From: Nitrososphaerota archaeon
Lineage (GTDB): Archaea > Thermoproteota > Nitrososphaeria > Nitrososphaerales > Gagatemarchaeaceae
Length of the DNA: 7,017 bases
Direction: 5' to 3'
Assembly: GCA_005877225.1 (NCBI GenBank)
Contig: VBPK01000028.1
Span: forward strand, 1-7,017
Shown here: positions 1 through 5,541 of the stretch, piece by piece
Layout of the letters: every line of letters begins with the position of its first letter
Position numbering within the stretch: position 1 is the stretch's first letter
Translations under genes and position numbers: made by a program
Notes under the pieces: generated by a model
What the model was told of the DNA's origin: nothing
Database searches by the model: none
Seen by the model: the letters and a program-made list of their open reading frames with translations, nothing else

Positions 1-1049
1 GTAAACCGGCCGTGATGATCACCGCGTCGCACAACGAGCCGGAATGGAACGGAATAAAGTTCATAGTGAACGGGAGAATGATTGACGAAGGGCAGCTCTC
101 CTACATCTTTAGTGGCGACGGCAGCGGCCATGACCCTGGCGAGCGGATGGTTAGACCCAGGTCTCACCCCAGATACGATGACGACCTACTCGACAGGTTC
201 GGCGAACGAAGTGCTGACGGCGTCAAGGTAGCCCTCGACCTCGGCGGCGGCGCCGCGATAGTGCACGCGCCCTCGATCCTTGCGAGGTTGGGCTGCGAGG
301 TCACGTCGCTCAATGATACGCCGGGAGTCTTCAACCGAACGATCGACCCGGTCTCCGACCCTCTCACCCTCCTCCAGAAGGTCGAGAACAGGAAGGGATG
401 CGACATCGGCCTCGAATTCGAGTGTGACGGCGGCAGGCTCGTCATAGTCGATTCCGAGGGGAGGAAGAGAAGCGGCGACTTCATGCTCACTCTCGCGTTG
501 GCTCAGATTCTTCCGACGTTGAAAGCCAAGAAGGTGGTCGTCTCGGTCGACACGACCCAGGCTGTCGACGAGCTGGTGGAGGGCTTCGGCGGCAAGGTCT
601 CGAGGTCGAAGGTGGGGGAGGCTAACGTAATCCAATCGTTGGCCGTGGTGGGATCAACGCTGGGAGGGGAAGGGAGCAGCGGAGGGCTCATAGACACCTC
701 GTTCAACTATTGCAGGGACTCGATGCTCGCGGCGATAACCATAATCAAGGCGCTGGCCCGGAAGGGTTCGAGGGCCTACGACGAGGTGAAGAGCTACCAC
801 CAGACGAGGACAGCCTTGAAGGCCCCGCGCAAGAAGGCCCTCGCTGGGATCAAGAGACTGCAGAAGAAGTACCCGGAGGCGGAGACGGTCGATGGCGTCA
901 AGATATGGCTCTCCCGCAGGTCCTGGGTGCTCCTCAGGCCGTCCGGGACGGAGGACTCGATCAGAATCTCGGCAGAGGCAGCCTCCGAGAAGGAATCGCA
1001 AGATATTGTAAAATCGTTCTCGAAGAAGCTCCAGGAGCTGAGCCGCTAG
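1..1049 (+). CDS. Phosphohexomutase-like protein (GlmM/PMM family) with altered metal loop, 5' partial
   Basis: The reading frame is already open at base 3 (K-P-A-V-M-I-T-A-S-H-N), so the gene enters from the left; the family's first ~95 residues lie outside. Members of this alpha-D-phosphohexomutase family move a phosphate between C1 and C6 of a hexose phosphate through a phosphoserine. The serine loop TASHN is present (Ser codon 27-29). The C-terminal phosphate loop RPSGTE is intact (codons about 936-953). The Mg loop, DGDGDR in the downstream paralog, reads E-C-D-G-G-R here (420-437), so two of three metal-binding Asp are replaced by Glu and Gly. The sugar loop GEENGG plus P-P-H is changed to GEGSSGG without the Pro-His. 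The stop at 1047-1049 lies just before thiL, suggesting one transcript. Family membership is firm. Catalytic activity is doubtful: it may be a pseudoenzyme or have another substrate. Confidence 0.85.
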   Translation, partial: KPAVMITASHNEPEWNGIKFIVNGRMIDEGQLSYIFSGDGSGHDPGERMVRPRSHPRYDDDLLDRFGERSADGVKVALDLGGGAAIVHAPSILARLGCEVTSLNDTPGVFNRTIDPVSDPLTLLQKVENRKGCDIGLEFECDGGRLVIVDSEGRKRSGDFMLTLALAQILPTLKAKKVVVSVDTTQAVDELVEGFGGKVSRSKVGEANVIQSLAVVGSTLGGEGSSGGLIDTSFNYCRDSMLAAITIIKALARKGSRAYDEVKSYHQTRTALKAPRKKALAGIKRLQKKYPEAETVDGVKIWLSRRSWVLLRPSGTEDSIRISAEAASEKESQDIVKSFSKKLQELSR

Positions 1050-1050
1050 C

Positions 1051-2007
1051 ACGACGAACGAGCTCGAAGTAATCGAGATAATCAAGAGGCGGCTCGGCAG
1101 GCTTCCGCGAGGCTACTCTGCGATCGGGGACGATGTCGCCGTCACCCCCGTGAAGGGGGAGAAGTTGGTGGTGAAGTCCGATATGCTGGTGGGAAAGACG
1201 GACGTTCCAAAGGGGATGACCTACCGGCAGGCCGCCCGGAAGGCGGTCGCATCGTGTGTTAGTGATTTCGCCGCGAAGGGAGTCGCGCCAGACTCCTTCC
1301 TAATCTCCCTGGGTCTACCGAGGGGGACCTCGGAGAGGGAGGTGACGGGCCTCGCTGAGGGCTTCGCCGACGCGGCGCGCGAATGGAAGGTCAGGCTCGT
1401 GGGAGGAGACACGAACGAGGCAGACGACCTTGTCATAGACTGCACGATGCTCGGGTTCGGTGCGGCTATCACTCCCAGGGGTGGGGCGAAGGCCGGAGAA
1501 CTAGTCCTTACCACTGGTGAATTCGGTTTGTCGTCTGCAGGGTTGAAGATCCTGCTCGAGGGGGCGAAGGCTGAGCCTGGGTTCAGGGAGGTCGCGGTTG
1601 GGAGGGTGTTGAAGCCCGCCCCGAGGCTTGAGCTCGGAGTCACAATCTCGAGGTACCTGACAGCCTCGGTCGATTCGAGCGATGGTTTGGCGACCTGCCT
1701 GCACTCCATCGCCAGGATGGGTGGGGTGGGAATAACACTCAATCGCTTACCCCTCGCGAAGGGGGTGGAGAGTTTTGCGCGGATGAACGGGTACTCTGCG
1801 GAGGAGCTTGTCCTGTACGGCGGGGAGGAGTACGAGATTGTCGGTTCGATGGGGGAGAAGGTATTCTCGAAGGCGGCACGGGCGGCCCGCTCCCTGGGGG
1901 AAGAGCTTCTTCTCATCGGGGAGACGACTGAGGGAGGAGGTGTCCATTTGACGACTGGGGGCGGGGAGAGAAAGGTTGAGGACCGAGGATGGGTGCACCT
2001 AAGCTGA
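1051..2007 (+). CDS. thiL: Thiamine-monophosphate kinase
   Basis: ThiL phosphorylates thiamine monophosphate to thiamine diphosphate with ATP, the last cofactor-making step, in the cytoplasm. From 1051 the protein is 318 aa, normal for the family. Motifs in order are AIGDDVAV (about residues 24-31, Mg/ATP binding), DMLVGKTDVP, CVSDFAAKGVAP, VGGDTN, DSSDGL and GGEEYEI. The first ATG/GTG/TTG in this frame is GTG 1150, which would delete the conserved G-D-D segment. The frame is open from 1042 and reads like a proper ThiL N-terminus (TTNELEVIEIIKRRLGRL) from 1051. The only start there is ACG at 1051 or 1054, 13 nt after an AGGAG (1033-1037) and 1 nt after the upstream stop. Either a rare ACG start is used or an ATG has changed to ACG. 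It sits directly behind the phosphohexomutase-like gene and overlaps the 3' end of glmM by 9 bp. Function is secure; the start is not. Confidence 0.9.
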   Translation, partial: TTNELEVIEIIKRRLGRLPRGYSAIGDDVAVTPVKGEKLVVKSDMLVGKTDVPKGMTYRQAARKAVASCVSDFAAKGVAPDSFLISLGLPRGTSEREVTGLAEGFADAAREWKVRLVGGDTNEADDLVIDCTMLGFGAAITPRGGAKAGELVLTTGEFGLSSAGLKILLEGAKAEPGFREVAVGRVLKPAPRLELGVTISRYLTASVDSSDGLATCLHSIARMGGVGITLNRLPLAKGVESFARMNGYSAEELVLYGGEEYEIVGSMGEKVFSKAARAARSLGEELLLIGETTEGGGVHLTTGGGERKVEDRGWVHLS

Positions 2008-3369
2008 AGCTGCCTTCACGATCTTGAGGAATTTCTTCAGTATGGACTCGGCCTTCTCCTTCGTCTCCGCCTCTGCAAAGACCCTCATGATGGGCTCCGT
2101 CCCGCTGGGTCGAATGAGGACCCACGAGCGCTCGTCGATCCAGAACTTCAGCCCGTCCACCTTCTCCACCCTGCCACGGATGTCTCGCTCGACCTTCTTC
2201 ATTACCAGGTCGACCTTCCCGGGGTCGACCTCGACCTTGGCCTTCGTCTGGTGAAATCGTGGAATCCAGTAGGAGACAGCTCGTGAGAAGGACATTCCTC
2301 TCGCCGCGAGGCATTCCAGCATCAGAGCGGTGGTCATCGCGCCGTCTCGGACTGATATGTGCGGGGGGTAGATGCAACCTCCGTTCTCCTCAAAGCCGAA
2401 GGTGGCGTTTCTTTCGATTATCGTCCTCGAGACGTCGACGCTGCCTACCCTCGTCCTGAAGACCCTCGCGTTTCTCTTCTTCGCAATCGCCTCCGCGGCT
2501 TGGGTCGAGCTCACTGGTGTGACTAGCACCCCGCCGGGGGCTCGCTCAAGAACGTAGTCAGCCAGCAGGCAGCCCGACTGGTCACCCCAGAGGATGCTTC
2601 CCTGCTCGTCGCAGAAGATCGCGCGGTCCCCGTCCCCGTCGTACGCAACCCCCAAGTCTGCGCCTATCGACTTGACTACCGCGGAGAGGTCCGCCAAGGT
2701 CTCCGGAGTTGGCTCCGGTCCCCTCCCCGGGAAGTTTCCGTCTAGGACTGAGTTCAGGGTTATCAACTTGCAGCCCATCGACTCGACCAGGTAAGGGGCA
2801 GCAACGCACTGGGCACCGTTGCCCAGGTCCATGACCACGGAGAAATTGCGCTTCGCGATGAGTTTTGTGTTGACCTTCGAGAGGACGCCGTCGATGTAGT
2901 TCTTCACCACGGAGGGTTCCTCCCTGGCCACCCCGACCGCCCTCCAGTCCGCCCTGGTCTCGGCGTCGTCGAAGAAGATTTTCTCGATTCTCTGTTCGTC
3001 CAGCCTAGGTATCTCCACACCATCTCGCCCGACCACCTTGAGGCCGTTGTACTCTGGCGGGTTGTGGGAGGCGGTGATCATCACCCCGCCCCTGAACCCC
3101 TGCGTCTTCACCGCATACTGCATCGCGGGGGTAGGAACCACCCCCGCCGCCTCGCCGACGTTTCTGCCTGAACTCATCAGACCAGACACGGTCGCATAGG
3201 AGAGGGCGTTACTCGAGAGTCGTCCGTCCCGCCCGACGAGGAGGTCGCCGTCGCCGAAGTAGGTGCCGATCGCCTCACTCAGCTTTATGACAAAATCGAG
3301 GTCGTGAGATATCCCAGGTTGAAAGCGGACACCGTTCGTGCCGAAGAGCCTCTCCTGGGGAGACGGCAA
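1999..3369 (-). CDS. glmM: Phosphoglucosamine mutase
   Basis: A complete 456-aa alpha-D-phosphohexomutase. GlmM converts glucosamine-6-P to glucosamine-1-P on the way to UDP-GlcNAc, which archaea use for glycosylation of surface proteins. All four active-site loops are present: phosphoserine loop TASHNP (Ser101), metal loop DGDGDR (Asp244, Asp246, Asp248), sugar loop EENGG (327-331) followed by YPPH, and phosphate loop RPSGTE (420-425). The N-terminus LFGTNGVRF is typical of GlmM. The start is TTG at 3369: an in-frame TAG lies 18 nt upstream and no ATG/GTG intervenes. A TATA-like box 27 bp upstream suggests a leaderless mRNA. The 3' end overlaps thiL tail-to-tail by 9 bp. A phosphomannomutase/phosphoglucomutase specificity cannot be excluded from sequence alone, but EENGG and the N-terminus favour GlmM. 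Confidence 0.9.
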   Translation of the reverse strand: MPSPQERLFGTNGVRFQPGISHDLDFVIKLSEAIGTYFGDGDLLVGRDGRLSSNALSYATVSGLMSSGRNVGEAAGVVPTPAMQYAVKTQGFRGGVMITASHNPPEYNGLKVVGRDGVEIPRLDEQRIEKIFFDDAETRADWRAVGVAREEPSVVKNYIDGVLSKVNTKLIAKRNFSVVMDLGNGAQCVAAPYLVESMGCKLITLNSVLDGNFPGRGPEPTPETLADLSAVVKSIGADLGVAYDGDGDRAIFCDEQGSILWGDQSGCLLADYVLERAPGGVLVTPVSSTQAAEAIAKKRNARVFRTRVGSVDVSRTIIERNATFGFEENGGCIYPPHISVRDGAMTTALMLECLAARGMSFSRAVSYWIPRFHQTKAKVEVDPGKVDLVMKKVERDIRGRVEKVDGLKFWIDERSWVLIRPSGTEPIMRVFAEAETKEKAESILKKFLKIVKAASA

Positions 3370-3383
3370 GAACCTGCGATTTC

Positions 3384-3390
3384 TCTATAA
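3384..3390 (+). promoter_or_regulatory. TATA-like box for the small ORF
   Basis: TCTATAA on the plus strand, centred about 28-31 bp before the two tandem TTG codons (3415 and 3418) that could start the small ORF. It lies back-to-back with the glmM box, so the two genes would be driven divergently from about 50 bp. Confidence 0.35.
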
Positions 3391-3391
3391 C

Positions 3392-3400
3392 AAATTAAAA
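3392..3400 (-). promoter_or_regulatory. TATA-like box for glmM
   Basis: On the minus strand this AT-rich stretch reads TTTTAATTT, preceded by CGAAGGG, which could serve as a BRE. Its centre is about 27 bp upstream of the TTG start of glmM, the spacing expected for an archaeal leaderless transcript. There is no convincing Shine-Dalgarno before the TTG, which agrees with this. Confidence 0.45.
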
Positions 3401-3414
3401 CCCTTCGAAATTAT

Positions 3415-3582
3415 TTGTTGCAGACCGGCGAAGACCTGCGTCAGTCCTTCCTCAGGGCGATTCTCGATGCGAATGCTCCGAGAATTCTAAAGGAAGCTGC
3501 AAATATTGCAAGGTGTGCAGATCTAGTTGTTGGGTACCTTAGTGGAACCAATCATCCTGATTTAAGGACGCAATTAGACTGA
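3415..3582 (+). CDS. Small hypothetical protein (54-55 aa)
   Basis: A short frame from tandem TTG codons (3415, 3418) to TGA at 3580-3582. I do not recognise the family. The product looks protein-like and mostly helical, with alternating hydrophobic and charged residues (SFLRAILDANAPRILKEAA, then ARCADLVVGYLSG), no signal peptide and no membrane segment. A TATA-like box about 28 bp upstream fits a leaderless start, and the tRNA promoter follows right after the stop. The second half is more AT-rich than the neighbouring genes. It could be a genuine small gene, the remnant of a larger one, or a chance frame. Confidence 0.4.
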   Translation: MLQTGEDLRQSFLRAILDANAPRILKEAANIARCADLVVGYLSGTNHPDLRTQLD

Positions 3583-3588
3583 GGGTGC

Positions 3589-3598
3589 AAATACTTAT
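3589..3598 (+). promoter_or_regulatory. TATA-like box for the tRNA gene
   Basis: AAATACTTAT centred about 31 bp upstream of the first base of the tRNA acceptor stem (3625), a normal position for an archaeal tRNA promoter with a few bases of 5' leader. Confidence 0.45.
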
Positions 3599-3624
3599 GT
3601 TGAATTGGAGGAGGGCAGTTCGAT

Positions 3625-3766
3625 GGGCTCGTAGCGCAGATCCCTCGGAGCGAAACACGGATAGCGCGGCAGACCGTAGGGGGTCGTACCTTCTATCCTC
3701 TGTCGGGGAAAGCTGTAGAGAGTCTCAGACTCGCAAAGGTCGTGGGTTCAAATCCCACCGGGCCCG
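3625..3766 (+). tRNA. tRNA gene with enlarged, probably intron-containing interior (isotype uncertain; Arg-UCU is best guess)
   Basis: The ends are unmistakable. The acceptor stem GGGCTCG (3625-3631) pairs with CGGGCCC (3759-3765), leaving G as discriminator. The T arm is GTGGG-TTCAAAT-CCCAC (3742-3758). T8, A9 and a D stem GCGC (3634-3637) with GCGC (3664-3667) are present, and GGATA precedes the second D strand as usual. The gene is 142 nt, about 65 nt too long. The D loop is 26 nt (about 15 extra). GGCAGA (3668-3673) pairs with TCTGTC (3699-3704) around an inner hairpin, TAGGGGGT (3677-3684) with ACCTTCTA (3688-3695). A further ~30 nt containing a GAGTC/GACTC hairpin precedes the T arm. 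Multiple archaeal introns would explain this, but I could not derive a clean 7-nt anticodon loop. CTTCTA at 3690-3695 and the GGATA D loop suggest Arg (UCU); G73 also fits Lys. A degenerate tRNA is the alternative. Its 3' end is the integration site of the element. Confidence 0.75.
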
Positions 3767-3769
3767 CTA
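3754..3769 (+). repeat. attL: 16-bp direct repeat at tRNA 3' end
   Basis: CCCACCGGGCCCGCTA covers the 3' strand of the T stem, the acceptor 3' strand, the discriminator and three bases beyond. It is identical to 6821-6836 and in the same orientation. Placement at a tRNA 3' end is the classic target of tyrosine integrases. Confidence 0.75.
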
Positions 3770-3987
3770 CTCATAGGTGAAGTCCTTTTGCTCTTTATTC
3801 GGATTAGCGGGTTTGTGCGACATATCAAATCCTGTAGCTCGAATAGTAGTTAAACTCCACTCCTCCTAGTATTGTTTTGAGCCGCGCAAGTCAAGCCCTA
3901 GAGCTCATCGCCTAGCTGCCCACCTGTTGTTCTGACCCTCTCGCTTTCTCAGGTAGCTCTGAATAGGTCCCATCCTTCGTTCTGTAA
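3770..3987. other. Intergenic stretch without a recognisable gene
   Basis: Relatively AT-rich and stop-filled in the frames examined. It holds the T-rich terminator near 3785-3798. A minus-strand AGGAGGAGTG at about 3856-3865 resembles a ribosome-binding site, but the frame behind it ends after 11 codons. Near 3963-4017 another plus frame (K-C-Q-P-S-Y-G-L-P-A-P) may be the frameshifted start of the Orc1/Cdc6 remnant. Nothing else is supported. Confidence 0.5.
3785..3798 (+). terminator. T-rich terminator after the tRNA
   Basis: The tracts CCTTTTGCTCTTTA lie 19-32 nt past the tRNA 3' end with no strong hairpin, as is common for archaeal intrinsic termination. Confidence 0.3.
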
Positions 3988-4185
3988 AGTGCCAGCCTAG
4001 TTACGGTCTTCCAGCTCCCGTCGAACCTGCCGCACAGAGACAAACAGCTCCAGGAGCTCGACAACTTCTTCAAAGATTCCCTGATGAATCCCTCCAAGGA
4101 CTTCCTCAAGGCACTTCAGATCATAGGTCCCGCAGGCTCCGGGAAGACTTCGACGATGATCCACAGAATTTTCATACGAACTCCC
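3988..4185 (+). pseudogene. Orc1/Cdc6 replication initiator, N-terminal fragment
   Basis: The frame contains LPSNLPHRDKQLQELDNFF (from about 4015), matching the conserved lead-in of archaeal Orc1/Cdc6 proteins (a LPHR-x-x-Q-x-x-x-L motif). It is followed by IIGPAGSGKTSTM (4120-4158), a Walker A P-loop with the key Lys at 4144-4146. Intact members are AAA+ ATPases of about 390-420 aa that bind origins and load MCM helicase. Here the similarity ends about 10 codons after Walker A. Walker B, the sensors and the winged helix are all missing, and the frame runs into the antisense of the next gene. There is no usable start: the frame opens after TAA 3985-3987 without ATG/GTG/TTG until ATG 4084. The expected N-terminus appears in another frame, implying a ~1-bp frameshift near 4018. 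It is a dead fragment, probably the replication module of the element. The LPHR plus P-loop combination makes the family call good but not certain. Confidence 0.65.
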
Positions 4186-4188
4186 GGA

Positions 4189-5307
4189 TCAACCGAGCGT
4201 TTGACGCTGACCGGTTGCCGCGGCCGTCTCGATTGCGTCCAGCATGCGATGGCGCGTGACCGCGTCGTCGAACGTAGGGCACAAATGCGTTCCCTCTCGA
4301 TAATCGCGGGCGAAACGCGAGTACGCTTGGGCAACGTTGGTGGAAGGGCCTTGCGGCGGCGACCACCGATACTTCTCTGGCACGGGCAGCACCTTGAGCG
4401 AGGACTGCGCGCCCTTGCCGCCCCGTACGGTCATCTCGAAGATTTGGGCGTGGCCGCCGGCGGCGGCGAGCTGCAGATCGCCCTCGGTGCCGTTGATCTC
4501 CCAGAGCAGGTTCGTGCCGCGCGAAACGCCGCCGCGATAGTGGATCGATAGCGCAGCCCCGCCCTCTAGCAGTCCGCTGACCAACACCTGATCATCCGCG
4601 TTCATGGGCTTGCTTTCGCCCGTCCCCGCGATTGTGAAGGACTTTCGGCGCATTGTCATGGTGGCCGAGAGCTCTCGGACCTCGCCGAGGCAGTGACACA
4701 GCGCATCCGCCGTATGGGCGAGCGGGACCGAAAGCATCGTCGCGCCGTTTTTCTTGTCATTGAGGTAGATGTTGAATGGCTCCACCGTCGGCCCCCAGCC
4801 CATTCCCGAACCGATCAACGAGGTGGAGAGCACCTCACCGACGTACCCTTGCTTGATCAGGTCACGTACGTAAGCCACCGACGGCGCAGAGCGGGCCTGC
4901 AGCCCGGCCACGGCGAGGACGCCTCTTTTCTTCGCCAGCGCGGCCAAGGTCTCCGCCTCTTTCAAGCCGTTGCCGAGCGGCCATTCGCAATAGACGGCCT
5001 TGCCCGCGTCGAGCGCTGCCGTCGCAAGTTCGAGGTGATACGGCACTTTCACGGTGATGGCGACGACGTCCACGTCGGCCCTGTTCACGAGGTCTTGGTG
5101 ATTGTCGAACGCGACAGGCACACCAAAGAGCTTGCTGGCGGCGTCGGCAGATTCGCGTCGGCTGGTGGACAGCGCCGTGATCTCGAAGTCATCCGAGAGC
5201 GACTTCAAAGCAGGGATGTGCGCCTCAGCCGCCCATCCGCGATCCGGATTGGCGCCGATGATGCCGACACGAATCCTCTTGTCTCCATTCTTGCTCATGG
5301 TGGTCAT
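4189..5307 (-). CDS. Gal80-type Gfo/Idh/MocA family oxidoreductase, bacterial-like
   Basis: A full-length 372-aa protein. The N-terminal Rossmann fold starts at about residue 11 (RVGIIGANPDRGWAAEAHIP), followed by the C-terminal alpha/beta domain of the Gfo/Idh/MocA family (HYRGG, LLWEINGTEGDLQL). These proteins bind NAD(P) and usually oxidise or reduce sugars or polyols. The usual EKP motif, whose Lys is catalytic, is CEWPLGN here, and GLQARSAP, IKQGYVGEV and GSGMGWG follow. This pattern matches the subgroup related to the yeast regulator Gal80. Substrate is unknown, and a sensor role is possible. Starts at 5307 or ATG 5298. Arg codons are about 85% CGN, whereas thiL has about half AGG/AGA, supporting acquisition from a bacterium. 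It follows an MFS remnant on the same strand and is the only intact gene in the element. I saw no archaeal promoter, so expression is doubtful. An assembly chimera is the other explanation. Confidence 0.88.
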   Translation of the reverse strand: MTTMSKNGDKRIRVGIIGANPDRGWAAEAHIPALKSLSDDFEITALSTSRRESADAASKLFGVPVAFDNHQDLVNRADVDVVAITVKVPYHLELATAALDAGKAVYCEWPLGNGLKEAETLAALAKKRGVLAVAGLQARSAPSVAYVRDLIKQGYVGEVLSTSLIGSGMGWGPTVEPFNIYLNDKKNGATMLSVPLAHTADALCHCLGEVRELSATMTMRRKSFTIAGTGESKPMNADDQVLVSGLLEGGAALSIHYRGGVSRGTNLLWEINGTEGDLQLAAAGGHAQIFEMTVRGGKGAQSSLKVLPVPEKYRWSPPQGPSTNVAQAYSRFARDYREGTHLCPTFDDAVTRHRMLDAIETAAATGQRQTLG

Positions 5308-5359
5308 ACCTTGTCCTTGTAAACTACACCATCGAGGTCCATGACATCATAGGGCGAGT

Positions 5360-5524
5360 GGCGCTTACTATCCACTGGCTGTTGGCCAGGGATATCCCGA
5401 GCTCGGTGCGCATCGTCGGCAGGGCGATCTGGACTCTCGAAAAGTCGAGAATGATAACGAACTGTGCTGCGACGAGCAGCGTGAGGATGAGGGACAGCCG
5501 TGGTGATGAGGCAGGTTTCGTCAT
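5360..5524 (-). pseudogene. MFS transporter (DHA2/EmrB-QacA type), N-terminal fragment
   Basis: From ATG 5524 the frame gives a short polar head (MTKPASSPR), then a first membrane segment containing AAQFVIILDFSRVQIALPTM. That carries the LDxxxVxxALP signature of 14-helix drug-efflux MFS transporters, followed by ELGISLANSQWIVSA. Similarity stops at about 5360, and the remaining frame to 5324 is unrelated. About 400 residues (helices 2-14) are therefore missing, and only ~50 bp separate the break from the oxidoreductase start. MFS and oxidoreductase share a strand, as in a bacterial operon, so one large deletion probably joined them. Family call is good; the fragment cannot function. Confidence 0.75.
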
Positions 5525-5541
5525 AGAAAATCAGGAGCCTA

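Noticed and set aside
1221..1916. Minus-strand open frame of 231 codons
   Set aside because: Antisense shadow of thiL with low-complexity Ser/Pro/Arg composition and no family motif.
3725..3741. Long variable arm, which would make the tRNA a Ser/Leu type
   Set aside because: A GACT/GGTC stem is possible, but the acceptor stem and lack of a matching anticodon stem do not fit Ser or Leu; extra sequence from introns explains it better.
3625..3766. tRNA-Tyr with a CTGTAGA anticodon loop (3713-3719)
   Set aside because: No anticodon stem flanks it, and archaeal tRNA-Tyr has C1-G72, whereas this gene has G1-C72.
3912..4109. Minus-strand 65-codon frame (RFDGSWKTVTRLALYRTKDG part looks protein-like)
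   Set aside because: It overlaps the Orc1/Cdc6 coding signal on the other strand and I recognise no family, so it is not annotated.
4084..4551. A 155-codon plus-strand frame that looks like a P-loop ATPase fused to an unknown domain
   Set aside because: Only the first ~33 codons are Orc1/Cdc6-like; after about 4185 the frame is the antisense of the 3' end of the intact oxidoreductase.
4693..5322. Long plus-strand open frame (209 codons)
   Set aside because: Entirely antisense to the well-supported oxidoreductase; GC-rich coding DNA readily leaves such frames open.
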